DNA of 64,000 nucleotides, taken from assembly GCF_000761215.1 (NCBI RefSeq), contig NZ_CP009438.1, positions 3,799,001 through 3,863,000 of the forward strand. Direction: 5' to 3'. Both the position numbers and the translations under genes were made by a program. The DNA comes from Streptomyces glaucescens. GTDB lineage: Bacteria > Actinomycetota > Actinomycetes > Streptomycetales > Streptomycetaceae. This document shows, piece after piece, positions 19,637 to 28,402 of the stretch; position 1 is the first letter of the stretch, and each line of letters opens with the position of its first letter. The notes under the pieces were generated by a model that made no database searches, was not told the origin of the DNA, and saw only the letters and a list, made by a program, of their open reading frames with translations.

Positions 19637-21142
19637 CTAGTAGGAAAAGGCCATCGGCTTGTCGGCGTCACGGACGTCGCCGCCGATCTTCGTGGGCGGG
19701 TTGAGGTCGGCCTCGGTCAGCTCGGGCGGGCCGGCCTTGACGTACTTCACCAGCAGCTTGACCTCGATCACCGCGAGCACGGCGTACAGCGTGGTGAAGG
19801 CGATCATCGAGGTGAGGACCTCGGCGGTGGAGACACCGGGGGACACCGCGTCCCTGGTCTGGAACACGCCGTAGACGACCCACGGCTGGCGGCCCATCTC
19901 GGTGAAGATCCAGCCCCAGGAGTTGGCGATCAGCGGGAAGCCCATCGTCCACACGGCGAGCAGCCAGTACCACCGGGTGAGCTTGGTGCCGAGCGGCTTC
20001 TTCAGCAGCACCAGGCGCGGCACCTCGTCGTCGCCGGTGCGGTGGACGGCCGGCAGCAGGAACTTCTTGCGGGTCAGCCACAGGCCCAGCAGCCCGAGGG
20101 AGAAGGAGGCCATGCCGAAGCCGATCATCCAGCGGAAACCCCAGTAGGCGACGGGCACGATGGGCTTGTAGTCGCCCGGCCCGAACTGCTCCCGCAGGGC
20201 CTCGTTGGTGTCGTTGATGCCGGGCACGTACGACTCGAAGTCGCTGTGGGCGAGGAAGGACAGCAGGCCCGGGATCTCCAGGGCCACCTTGTTGTGCCCC
20301 TCGTCGACGTCTCCGTAGGCGAACACGGAGAACGGCGCGGGCTTCTCGCCGTCCCACAGGGCCTCGGCGGCGGCCATCTTCATCGGCTGCTGCTCATACA
20401 TGACCTTGCCGAGGGTGTCGCCGCTGACCGCGGTGAACAGTCCGCCGACCGCCAGGGTGACGAGGCCGAGCCGGAGCGAGGTCCGCATCACCGGGATGTG
20501 CTTCTTGCGCATCAGGTGGAAGGCGGCGATGCCGGCCATGAAGGCGCCCCCCGTGAGGAAGGCGGCCGAGAAGCTGTGGAAGACCTGGTTGAGGGTGGTG
20601 TTCTGGGTGAGGACCGCGAAGAAGTCGGTCAGCTCGGCGCGGCCCTTCTCCTCGTTGATCCGGTAGCCGACCGGGTGCTGCATCCACGAGTTCGCCGCGA
20701 GGATGAAGTACGCCGACAGCAGCGTGCCGATCGAGACCATCCATATGCAGGCCAGGTGGATCCTCTTGGGCAGCTTGTCCCAGCCGAAGATCCACAGGCC
20801 GATGAAGGTGGACTCGAAGAAGAAGGCGATCAGGGCCTCGAACGCGAGGGGCGCTCCGAAGACGTCACCGACGAAGCGGGAGTAATCGGACCAGTTCATG
20901 CCGAACTGGAACTCCTGCACGATGCCGGTGACCACACCCATCGCGATGTTGATCAGGAAGAGCTTGCCCCAGAACTTCGTCGCCCGGAGGTACTTCTCCT
21001 TCTCCGTGCGCACCCAGGCCGTCTGAAGGCCGGCCGTGAGGGCGGCGAGCGAGATCGTCAGGGGAACGAACAGAAAGTGGTAGACGGTGGTGATGCCGAA
21101 CTGCCAACGCGCCAGAGTCTCGGGCGCCAAAGCCAATTCCAC
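19637..21142 (-). CDS. cydA: Cytochrome bd oxidase subunit I
   Basis: A 501-residue integral membrane subunit holding haems b558, b595 and d. It opens with RWQFGITTVYHFLFVPLTI, including the N-terminal His that ligates a haem. GRQPWVVYG precedes the late membrane spans. The quinol-binding Q-loop appears short, as in the Gram-positive class. I chose the GTG at 21142 because AAGGAG lies nine bases upstream; the longer open frame to 21202 is not supported. It is first of cydA-cydB-cydCD. A Rex operator lies 82 bp upstream, so expression should rise when the NADH/NAD ratio is high (low oxygen). Confidence 0.97.
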   Translation of the reverse strand: MELALAPETLARWQFGITTVYHFLFVPLTISLAALTAGLQTAWVRTEKEKYLRATKFWGKLFLINIAMGVVTGIVQEFQFGMNWSDYSRFVGDVFGAPLAFEALIAFFFESTFIGLWIFGWDKLPKRIHLACIWMVSIGTLLSAYFILAANSWMQHPVGYRINEEKGRAELTDFFAVLTQNTTLNQVFHSFSAAFLTGGAFMAGIAAFHLMRKKHIPVMRTSLRLGLVTLAVGGLFTAVSGDTLGKVMYEQQPMKMAAAEALWDGEKPAPFSVFAYGDVDEGHNKVALEIPGLLSFLAHSDFESYVPGINDTNEALREQFGPGDYKPIVPVAYWGFRWMIGFGMASFSLGLLGLWLTRKKFLLPAVHRTGDDEVPRLVLLKKPLGTKLTRWYWLLAVWTMGFPLIANSWGWIFTEMGRQPWVVYGVFQTRDAVSPGVSTAEVLTSMIAFTTLYAVLAVIEVKLLVKYVKAGPPELTEADLNPPTKIGGDVRDADKPMAFSY

Positions 21143-21223
21143 GTCGTCAGTCTCCTTACCTCGCCGTGGACCGCGGCAGTCTGCCCCTCTTGTCACGTAC
21201 AAACGGGATCAACCGGGACACGC

Positions 21224-21240
21224 TTGTGAACGCGTTCACA
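21224..21240. promoter_or_regulatory. Rex operator (ROP) for cydABCD
   Basis: TTGTGAACGCGTTCACA is the known binding sequence of the redox repressor Rex, first described at cydABCD in S. coelicolor. The core TGTGAACGCGTTCACA is a perfect palindrome. It is followed at once by TTCACAAG, the reverse complement of the CTTGTGAA that starts the site, making a nested pair of half-sites. Confidence 0.92.
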
Positions 21241-21350
21241 TTCACAAGTAATTATGACGCACTGATTTTCGGCCTGGACAGGGGGGTCCCTCCTTGGCCG
21301 TTGCGTCAACCCCTTGGCAGCAACTTCAACGTCTTGTTGAATTGCGCGCC

Positions 21351-21770
21351 ATGCACACACAGCACTCACCGGCACACACAGAGACGCAGCCCCGGACCCG
21401 CATCCTCATCTCGTGGCCCACGGGACACCTCACCGCCACCCTCGACGACACCCCGACGACCCAGGCGCTCACCAAGGCCCTGCCGCTCGCCTCCACCGCC
21501 CGCACCTGGGGCGAGGAGGTCTACTTCGACACCGGTGTCGCCGTTTCACGTGAAACCGGCGCCCGCCAGGTCGTCGAACCGGGCACGGTCGCCTTCTGGA
21601 CCGACGGCGACGCCCTGGCCCTCCCCTACGGCCCCACCCCGATCTCGCGGGGCGACGAATGCCGCCTCGCCAGCCCCTGCAATGTCCTCGGCGCCCTCGA
21701 CGGTGACCCCCGTCTGCTGGCCACCGTGCGCAACGGCGACCCCATCCGGGTGGAGTTGGTGCACGAGTAG
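21351..21770 (+). CDS. Cyclophilin-like fold protein (DUF369-like)
   Basis: A 139-residue soluble protein. The pattern RILISWPTGHLTATLDDTP near the start, GEEVYFDTGVAV in the middle, then GTVAFWTDGDALALPYGPTPIS resembles the small cyclophilin-like/DUF369 family. Its biochemical role is unknown; true peptidyl-prolyl isomerase residues are not evident. The ATG at 21351 lacks a ribosome site. A perfect parS site lies within the frame and encodes VSRET, so the local sequence is shaped by ParB binding. It is divergent from cydA and separated by the Rex region. Confidence 0.7.
   Translation: MHTQHSPAHTETQPRTRILISWPTGHLTATLDDTPTTQALTKALPLASTARTWGEEVYFDTGVAVSRETGARQVVEPGTVAFWTDGDALALPYGPTPISRGDECRLASPCNVLGALDGDPRLLATVRNGDPIRVELVHE
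21543..21556. promoter_or_regulatory. parS site inside a coding region
   Basis: Perfect GTTTCACGTGAAAC within the cyclophilin-like gene, read as the residues VSRET. Confidence 0.93.
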
Positions 21771-21867
21771 CCGAGCCCCCGCCGGTCCGAGGTGCCGCAC
21801 CACCCGGACGGGCGTCCAATGGAAGAGTCGGAGACACCGCCTGGCACACCGGCCGGAGACCGCAGGC

Positions 21868-24135
21868 ATGGAACCCACCCCAGCGGGGGCGGGGGGAAAG
21901 AGCAAGGCCGCAGCAGGGGGACTGCGACGGCTCGGAGAGTGGTGCGCCCACCACTTCGTGATCGTCATCGTGGCCTGGCTGGTCGCGCTGGTCGCCGTCC
22001 AGGCCCTCAACCGCGCCTACGGCGGAACCTACTCCGACGACTTCTCCCTGTCGGGCGTACAGTCCGAGCAGGGTCTCGACGTGCTGAAGCAGCACGACCC
22101 CGAGGCCGGCGGCTACAGCAGCCAGATCGTCCTCCACGACGACCGGCAGCCGCTCACCGCGCTCGGTCCGGACATCTCCACCACGGTCGCCGACCTGCAG
22201 AAACTCCCCCACGTCCTGGCAGTCCAGAACCCGCTGTCGGTGACGTCCTCCACGGTCGGCCCGGTTTCGGAGGACGGCAGGACCGCCTACATCACCGTCC
22301 GCTTCGACGTCCAGCCCTCCACGCTCGGCGACGACTACCTCGACGGTGTCGACAGCGCCGTACAGCCACTGCGCGCGGCCGGCGCGGACGTCGAGTACGG
22401 CGGCCCGCTCGGGGAGCTGGCCCGGCCCGACCCGGACGACCGGCTCAGCGAGCTGATCGGCTTCGCGGTCGCCATCGTCGTCCTGCTCGTCGGCTTCGGC
22501 AGTGTCCTCGCCGCCGGACTGCCCCTGGTGACCGCGCTCCTCAGCGTCATCGGCGGCCTCGGCTGCCTCGGGCTGCTCGCCACGGCATTCACCTTCGCGA
22601 CGGTCTCACCGACCCTGGCCACCATGATCGGTCTCGGCGTGGGCATCGACTACGCCCTCTTCCTGCTGACCCGTCACCGCCAGAACCTCATGGACGGCGC
22701 CGACCCGGCCCGGGCCGCCGGACATGCGACCGCCACCAGCGGACGCGCCGTCCTGATCTCCGGCACCACCGTGATCATCGCGCTGCTCGGCCTGTACGCA
22801 TCCGGCGTGACGTTCATCGGAAAACTGGGACTCGCCGCCGCCGTCACGGTGGTCACCGCCGTCCTCGGCGCACTCACCCTCGTCCCCGCCCTGCTGGGGC
22901 TGATCGGACGGCGGATCGACCGCTACCGCGTGCGCCACCCGGTGGCCGAGGGCGATGCCGCCCCCGGCGCCGCACCCCAGGGCACCTGGCACCGATACGC
23001 CCAGCGGGTCGAGCGCCACCCGCTGCGCTACCTCGCCGCGGGCGTCGCCACGATCGCCGTGCTGGCGATCCCGGTCTTCTCCCTCCAGCTCGGGCACATC
23101 GGCGACGGTGCCGATCCCACGTCCTTCACCGACCGGCGCGCCTACGACCTGATGACCGACGCCTTCGGCCCCGGGTCCAACGGCCCCCTGACCGTCGTCA
23201 TCGACCAGAGTTCCGTCCCCGCGGACCAGCGCTCCCAGCTCCAGTCGCAAGCGCAGCAGACCCTGGGTGCCGTTCCCGGTGCGGCCACGGTCACCCCACT
23301 GACGCCCACGAAGGACGGCGACGTGCTCATCGCCACCGTCTACTCCAGCGCCTCACCGCAGAGTGCCGCCACCACCGACCTGACCAACCGCCTCGTCGAC
23401 GACAGCCTGCCGGACGCGGTCGCCGGCACCGACGCCCAGACCTATGTCACCGGCACGACGGCCGCCCAGGTCGACTTCCGGGACATCGTCGCGGACCGCC
23501 TGCCGCTGATCATCGCAGTCGTCGTCGCCCTGGCGTTCCTGATCATCCTCGCCGTCTTCCGCGGCCTGCTCGTCGCCCTCAAGGCGGCCGTGCTCAACGT
23601 CCTGTCCATCGCGGCCTCGTACGGCGTGGTCGTCGCCATCTTCCAGTGGGGCTGGGGCGGTCCCGCGCTCGGCGTCTCGGGCACCGTGCCGATCGAGAGC
23701 TATGTCCCCATGATGATGTTCGCCATCATCTTCGGCCTCAGCATGGACTACGAGATCTTCCTGCTCTCCCGGGTCCACGAGGCGTGGCTGCGCACGGGCG
23801 ATGCCAAGGCTTCCGTCGCCCACGCCCTGGAGATCACCGCGCGGGTCATCACCTGTGCCGCGCTGATCATGGTGAGCGTCTTCGCGGCCTTCCTCATCAG
23901 CGACAACATCGTGGTGAAGATGCTGGGGATGGGCCTGGCCGTCAGCGTGCTCATCGACGCCACCGTCGTACGGCTGCTCATGGTGCCGGCGGTGATGACC
24001 CTGCTGGGCCGGCACGCCTGGTGGACACCTCGCTGGCTGGACCGGTTGCTGCCGCACATCGACCCCGAGGGGGCCGGCGAGGAACTGGGGGCGGGCACGG
24101 CACACGCCGCACCGGAGCGCGGGCGAGCGTCGTGA
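21868..24135 (+). CDS. MMPL/RND family transporter
   Basis: A 755-residue permease of the MmpL/RND superfamily. The layout is TM1 (HHFVIVIVAWLVALVAVQAL), an extracytoplasmic loop, five more helices with the GLGVGIDYALFLLTRHR motif, a second loop and a final helix bundle containing FGLSMDYEIFLLSRVHEAW. Both GXXXDY motifs, which carry the proton-relay aspartates of this family, are present. The family exports lipids, siderophores or drugs; nothing nearby reveals the cargo. The ATG at 21868 has GGAG about ten bases upstream. No regulator or accessory MmpS-like gene is adjacent. Confidence 0.9.
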   Translation: MEPTPAGAGGKSKAAAGGLRRLGEWCAHHFVIVIVAWLVALVAVQALNRAYGGTYSDDFSLSGVQSEQGLDVLKQHDPEAGGYSSQIVLHDDRQPLTALGPDISTTVADLQKLPHVLAVQNPLSVTSSTVGPVSEDGRTAYITVRFDVQPSTLGDDYLDGVDSAVQPLRAAGADVEYGGPLGELARPDPDDRLSELIGFAVAIVVLLVGFGSVLAAGLPLVTALLSVIGGLGCLGLLATAFTFATVSPTLATMIGLGVGIDYALFLLTRHRQNLMDGADPARAAGHATATSGRAVLISGTTVIIALLGLYASGVTFIGKLGLAAAVTVVTAVLGALTLVPALLGLIGRRIDRYRVRHPVAEGDAAPGAAPQGTWHRYAQRVERHPLRYLAAGVATIAVLAIPVFSLQLGHIGDGADPTSFTDRRAYDLMTDAFGPGSNGPLTVVIDQSSVPADQRSQLQSQAQQTLGAVPGAATVTPLTPTKDGDVLIATVYSSASPQSAATTDLTNRLVDDSLPDAVAGTDAQTYVTGTTAAQVDFRDIVADRLPLIIAVVVALAFLIILAVFRGLLVALKAAVLNVLSIAASYGVVVAIFQWGWGGPALGVSGTVPIESYVPMMMFAIIFGLSMDYEIFLLSRVHEAWLRTGDAKASVAHALEITARVITCAALIMVSVFAAFLISDNIVVKMLGMGLAVSVLIDATVVRLLMVPAVMTLLGRHAWWTPRWLDRLLPHIDPEGAGEELGAGTAHAAPERGRAS

Positions 24136-24149
24136 CCCGCCCCGGGATC

Positions 24150-24290
24150 AGTGAACCGGGGGGACCGGTGGAACACAGGACCGGGGGACCGCCGTGGGCC
24201 AGGGGACCGCGGTGGGCCGGTGGACCGGGGGTGGACCAGTGGACCGAGGAACCGGGAGACCGGGACCGGGACCGGGCCACCGGCAGGCCC
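24150..24290. repeat. Degenerate GGACCGG repeat array
   Basis: About 20 iterations of GGACCGG/GGACCGC/GGAACC-type heptamers fill the gap between the convergent MMPL and hisC genes. No gene is supported; it may act as a structured transcription stop or be simple-sequence expansion. Confidence 0.6.
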
Positions 24291-24296
24291 CGGTGG

Positions 24297-25376
24297 TCAG
24301 ATCTCCCTGCGGAACGCCTCCGCCGCCTTCAGGAAGATGTCATTCCCCTCGGCCTCCCCGATCGTCACCCGCACACCCTCGCCGGGGAACGGCCGCACGA
24401 CCACGCCCGCCTGCTCACAGGCCTCGGCGAAGGCAACCGTGCGGTCCCCCAGCCGCAGCCACACGAAGTTGGCCTGGGTCTCGGGCACCGTCCAGCCCTG
24501 GGCGCGCAGCCCGTCGACGACGCGGATGCGCTCGCACACCAGCGAACCGACCCGGCCCAGCAACTCGTCCTCGGCGCGCAACGAGGCGATCGCCGCCTCC
24601 TGGGCGAGCTGGCTGACACCGAAGGGCACCGCCGTCTTGCGCAGCGCCGCCGCGACGGGTTCGTGCGCGATCGCGAAGCCCACCCGCAGTCCGGCGAGGC
24701 CGTACGCCTTGGAGAAGGTCCGCAGCACGCAGACGTTCGGCCGGTCGCGGTACAGCTCGACGCCGTCCGGCACCTCGGGGTCGCGGATGAACTCGCGGTA
24801 CGCCTCGTCGAGGACGACCAGCACATCGCCGGGCACCCGGTCCAGGAAGCGCTCCAGCTCCGCCCGCCGTACCACCGTGCCCGTGGGGTTGTTGGGGTTG
24901 CAGACGAAGATGAGCCGGGTGCGGTCGGTGATCGCCGCCGCCATCGCGTCCAGATCGTGCACGTCGCCCGGCGTGAGCGGCACCTGAACCGAGGTGGCAC
25001 CACTGATCTGGGTGATGATCGGGTACGCCTCGAAGGACCGCCAGGCGTAGATGACCTCGTCACCGGGGCCCGCGGTGGCCTGGATCAGCTGCTGGGCGAC
25101 TCCGACGGAACCGGTGCCGGTGGCCAGGTGGGAGACGGGCACCCCGAACCGCTCGGACAGCTCGTTCATCAGGCCCGTGCAGCCCATGTCGGGGTAGCGG
25201 TTGAAGGAGGCGGCCGAGGCGGTGACGCTCTCCAGCACGCCGGGCAGCGGCGGGTAGGGGTTCTCGTTGGAGGACAGCTTGTAGGCCACCGGCCCGTCCG
25301 CGGCGGCGGGCTTGCCCGGCTTGTAGGTGGGGATACCCGCCAGCTCGGCGCGCAGCTTGGGGCTCGTCTCGCTCAC
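24297..25376 (-). CDS. hisC: Histidinol-phosphate aminotransferase-type enzyme
   Basis: A 359-residue class I/II PLP aminotransferase of the HisC family. HisC moves an amino group between histidinol phosphate and 2-oxoglutarate; close relatives also use aromatic amino acids. KLSSNENPYPPLPGV is near residues 33-47. ATGTGSVGVAQQLI follows at about 85-98, and TFSKAYGLAGLRVGFA holds the PLP-binding lysine near residue 221. Not in a his operon, so it is likely the second copy (hisC2) or an aromatic aminotransferase. The GTG at 25376 is chosen because GGAGG lies six bases upstream. Confidence 0.87.
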   Translation of the reverse strand: MSETSPKLRAELAGIPTYKPGKPAAADGPVAYKLSSNENPYPPLPGVLESVTASAASFNRYPDMGCTGLMNELSERFGVPVSHLATGTGSVGVAQQLIQATAGPGDEVIYAWRSFEAYPIITQISGATSVQVPLTPGDVHDLDAMAAAITDRTRLIFVCNPNNPTGTVVRRAELERFLDRVPGDVLVVLDEAYREFIRDPEVPDGVELYRDRPNVCVLRTFSKAYGLAGLRVGFAIAHEPVAAALRKTAVPFGVSQLAQEAAIASLRAEDELLGRVGSLVCERIRVVDGLRAQGWTVPETQANFVWLRLGDRTVAFAEACEQAGVVVRPFPGEGVRVTIGEAEGNDIFLKAAEAFRREI

Positions 25377-25814
25377 CGCAGTCCTCCTCGCGACCACCGG
25401 CGCCGCCTGACCGTCGCCGGCTTCCAATGCTTCTTACCTTATGAGGATTCGGCCCGGCTGCGAACAGGTGAACGCGGACCTCTCCCCGGCCGTTCCCGTC
25501 CCCCCCGCCTCACCGGCATCAGGGGCAACATGGAGCGAAGGCGTACGAAGTGGGGGGCGCGCCGAACATATATCTATGCGCCGGTGGCTCACGCCCTGGC
25601 GCGCGTCCCTCGTGAAGGTGAGTTGAGACCTCTTCGAGACCTCGCCCGCTCGGCAGGCCGGTGCACGCCCACACATCACGTCCGATGCTATTAAGCTTCA
25701 ACTACCTTTCATTGATAGGGAATTGAAGCCCCATGGCCATGCAGAAACGTGCCTGTCAATGGGTGCATATGCGTCCGCACTACCCCACCGTATGAGCCCT
25801 ACTATCGGCTCGCC
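25377..25814. other. 438-bp divergent gap between hisC and LacI gene
   Basis: Contains the hisC promoter region on the left and the LacI-gene promoter on the right. The part at about 25685-25760 is clearly less G+C rich than its surroundings and holds an imperfect inverted repeat (25696-25728). TACTAT at 25800-25805 could be the -10 of the LacI gene. No gene is supported here. Confidence 0.6.
25696..25728. promoter_or_regulatory. Imperfect inverted repeat, possible operator
   Basis: CTTCAACTACC and GGGAATTGAAG form 11-base arms matching at nine positions around an 11-bp AT-rich centre, in the divergent hisC/LacI-gene gap. It may be an operator for the adjacent LacI-type regulator, though it does not look like the usual CGnnnnCG-centred LacI site. 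Confidence 0.35.
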
Positions 25815-26927
25815 ATGACAGCAGCAGGGAAGCACCAGGTGAGCCGCGCGGAAACCTCACGTCGAGGCAGCCGGCCGGGCCGGGCGGGCATCAGAGACGT
25901 GGCCGCCGCCGCCGGAGTCTCCATCACGACCGTCTCCGACGCCCTCAACGGCAAGGGCCGGCTCCCGGACGCCACCCGACGCCATGTCCGAGAGGTCGCC
26001 GACCGGCTGGGCTATCGCCCGTCGGCAGCGGCCCGCACGCTCCGTACCGGCAAGTCCGGCCTCATCGGCCTGACCGTCACCACGTACGGGGATGAACCTT
26101 TCACCTTCACCGAGTTCGCGTACTTCGCGGAGATGGCACGGGCCGCCACCTCCGCCGCGCTCGCCCGCGGCTACGCCCTCGTCATCCTGCCCGCGACCTC
26201 CCGGCACGACGTCTGGTCGAACGTCGCCCTGGACGGAACGGTGGTCATCGACCCCTCCGACCAGGACCCGGTCGTCAGCGAACTGGTGCGGCAGGGCTTA
26301 CCCGTCGTCTCCGACGGCCGCCCGGCCGGCTCGCTGCCGGTCACCGCATGGGTCGACAACGACCACGAAGCCGCCGTCCTCGGCATCCTCGACCACCTGG
26401 CCGCCGCCGGCGCCCGCCGCATCGGCCTGCTGACGGGCACCACCACCGACACGTACACCCACCTGTCGACCACCGCGTACCTGCACTGGTGCGAGCGGGT
26501 CGGCCAGGACCCGGTGTACGAGGCCTACCCGGCGCACGACCCGTGCGCGGGCGCCGTCGCGGCCGACCGGCTGCTGGCCCGCCCCGACCGGCCCGACGCG
26601 GTCTACGGGCTGTTCGACCCCAACGGCACCGACCTGCTGGCCGCCGCCCGGCGCTACGGGCTCCGCGTACCGGACGACCTGCTCCTGGTCTGCTGCAGCG
26701 AGTCCACGGTGTACGCCAACACCGAGCCGCCGATCACCACGCTCTCCCTGAAGCCGCGCCGGATCGGCACCGCCGTGGTCCAGCTCCTCATCGACGCCAT
26801 CGAGGGCGTGGAATCGGACCACCCGGTCGAACAGGTGATACCGACCGAGCTGATCGTGCGTACCTCGTCCCAGCGACGCCCGCCACGGAGGACGGTCAGC
26901 CCGCCGCGAGCCCCCGAGAAGGACTGA
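25815..26927 (+). CDS. LacI-family regulator with a TTA codon
   Basis: A 370-residue regulator. The LacI helix-turn-helix is at about residues 25-50 (GIRDVAAAAGVSITTVSDALNG), with the hinge helix near GYRPSAAARTLRTGKSGLIGL. A periplasmic-binding-protein-like effector domain follows. Codon 162 (26298-26300) is TTA, the rare leucine codon read only by the bldA tRNA, so translation should wait for bldA-tRNA during development. The ATG at 25815 gives the normal family N-terminus. From memory the S. coelicolor gene in this position is called rstP. Effector unknown. Confidence 0.88.
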   Translation: MTAAGKHQVSRAETSRRGSRPGRAGIRDVAAAAGVSITTVSDALNGKGRLPDATRRHVREVADRLGYRPSAAARTLRTGKSGLIGLTVTTYGDEPFTFTEFAYFAEMARAATSAALARGYALVILPATSRHDVWSNVALDGTVVIDPSDQDPVVSELVRQGLPVVSDGRPAGSLPVTAWVDNDHEAAVLGILDHLAAAGARRIGLLTGTTTDTYTHLSTTAYLHWCERVGQDPVYEAYPAHDPCAGAVAADRLLARPDRPDAVYGLFDPNGTDLLAAARRYGLRVPDDLLLVCCSESTVYANTEPPITTLSLKPRRIGTAVVQLLIDAIEGVESDHPVEQVIPTELIVRTSSQRRPPRRTVSPPRAPEKD

Positions 26928-27127
26928 CCGGAGGTGCTCACCAGGCCGGCCGAAGTTCTTCCCAATCGGGGCGAAAGCCGCGGTGAACCGGAGTCCTGTT
27001 CCGATTCACCACCCCTGGGTCATCACACGGCGCGATCCGCATTCCTATGATGGGCCCACGGCACCGCGGGCCGCTGCGACCAGGCAGTCCGAAGCGGTGC
27101 AGCGGCGGCGCGATGGTGGAGGGGTCG

Positions 27128-28210
27128 ATGACTCAGGGGGCCGGTCAGGGACCCGAGGTGGAGCGGACGGCGACGTTGCGCGACTTCCGGGTACCGGCGT
27201 ATGTCCACGAGACCGGTCCGTACGTCCGAGACAGCCACCCCGGCGAGGCCGCGGCGCCCGGCACGGAGCCGGCGGCCTATCCGCAGGAGTACACCCCGAC
27301 CGAGCGCGACCTGCCCGTCATCAACCGGGGCGACACGCTCCAGGTGACCGTCGACCCCGCACCGGCCCCGGCCCCGGCCCCCGCCGCCGGTCCCGGCCCG
27401 CTGTTCGTTGTCGGGGACGTACACGGCTACCTCGACGAGCTGGTCGCCGCCCTCCAGGAGAAGGGCCTGATCGACGCCGCCGGACACTGGTGCGCGGGCA
27501 CCGCCCGGCTGTGGTTCCTCGGCGACTTCACCGACCGCGGCCCGGACGGCATCGGCGTCATCGACCTGGTCATGCGATTGTCCGCCGAGGCCGCCGCGGC
27601 GGGCGGCTACTGCAAGGCCCTCATGGGCAACCACGAGCTGCTGCTGCTCGGCGCCAAGCGGTTCGGCGACACCCCCGTCAACTCCGGCGCGGGCACCGCC
27701 ACCTTCCAGGCCGCCTGGCTGCTCAACGGCGGGCAGAAGACCGACATGGACCGTCTCCAGGACCACCACCTGCAGTGGATGGCCCGCCTCGACGCGCTCA
27801 CCGAGACGGACGGCCACCTGCTCGTCCACTCCGACACCACCGCCTATCTCGACTACGGCGACTCCATCGAGGCCGTCAACGACAACGTCCGCGAGACGCT
27901 CACCCGCAACGACGCGGACGAGGTGTGGGACCTCTTCCGCAAGTTCACCAAGCGCTTCTCCTTCCGCGACGAGGGCGGTGCCGACGCCGTCCGCTCCCTG
28001 CTCGACACCTACGGCGGCACCCGCATCGTGCACGGCCACAGCCCCATTCCGTACCTGCTGGGCGAGGTCGGCTCCGAGGAAGGCGAGGACACCGCCGGCC
28101 CCCTCGTCGAGGGACCGCACGTCTACGCCGACGGCCTCGCCATCGCGATGGACGGCGGCGTGACCATGGCCGGGAAGCTGCTGGTCCAGCAACTGCCGCT
28201 CACCATCTGA
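27128..28210 (+). CDS. sppA: Calcineurin-like protein phosphatase (SppA-type)
   Basis: A 360-residue metallophosphoesterase of the PPP type. The metal motifs are all present: GDVHG near residue 96, GDFTDRG near 132, GNHE near 167, and HSD and HGHSP further on. The N-terminal 90 residues are low-complexity, ending in a Pro-Ala run (PAPAPAPAPAA). From memory S. coelicolor SppA, a dual-specificity protein phosphatase with these motifs, is encoded at this position; orthology is inferred from context and motifs. The ATG at 27128 has GGAGG at 27118-27122, five bases before it. An inverted repeat follows the stop. Confidence 0.85.
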   Translation: MTQGAGQGPEVERTATLRDFRVPAYVHETGPYVRDSHPGEAAAPGTEPAAYPQEYTPTERDLPVINRGDTLQVTVDPAPAPAPAPAAGPGPLFVVGDVHGYLDELVAALQEKGLIDAAGHWCAGTARLWFLGDFTDRGPDGIGVIDLVMRLSAEAAAAGGYCKALMGNHELLLLGAKRFGDTPVNSGAGTATFQAAWLLNGGQKTDMDRLQDHHLQWMARLDALTETDGHLLVHSDTTAYLDYGDSIEAVNDNVRETLTRNDADEVWDLFRKFTKRFSFRDEGGADAVRSLLDTYGGTRIVHGHSPIPYLLGEVGSEEGEDTAGPLVEGPHVYADGLAIAMDGGVTMAGKLLVQQLPLTI

Positions 28211-28212
28211 AC

Positions 28213-28255
28213 GTTCACCGGCAGCCGCCCGGGCGGGACGGAGCGGCCGGTGAAC
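28213..28255 (+). terminator. Terminator-like repeat after phosphatase gene
   Basis: Arms GTTCACCGGC (28213-28222) and GCCGGTGAAC (28246-28255) enclose a second small palindrome, CCGCCCGGGCGG (28226-28237), a few bases after the stop codon. Confidence 0.65.
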
Positions 28256-28402
28256 CGTGCAGGCCAGAGCCCAATTTCGGTAAATCCCCTGTCACCGCCC
28301 GCCGTCACCGCTCTACCATCGGCTTGTCCGTAGCAGGCTCCCCTCCGTTTCTGCCCGACGGCTCGTCAGCGTGCGAGCCCCCGCCCTACGGAGCATCGGG
28401 GG

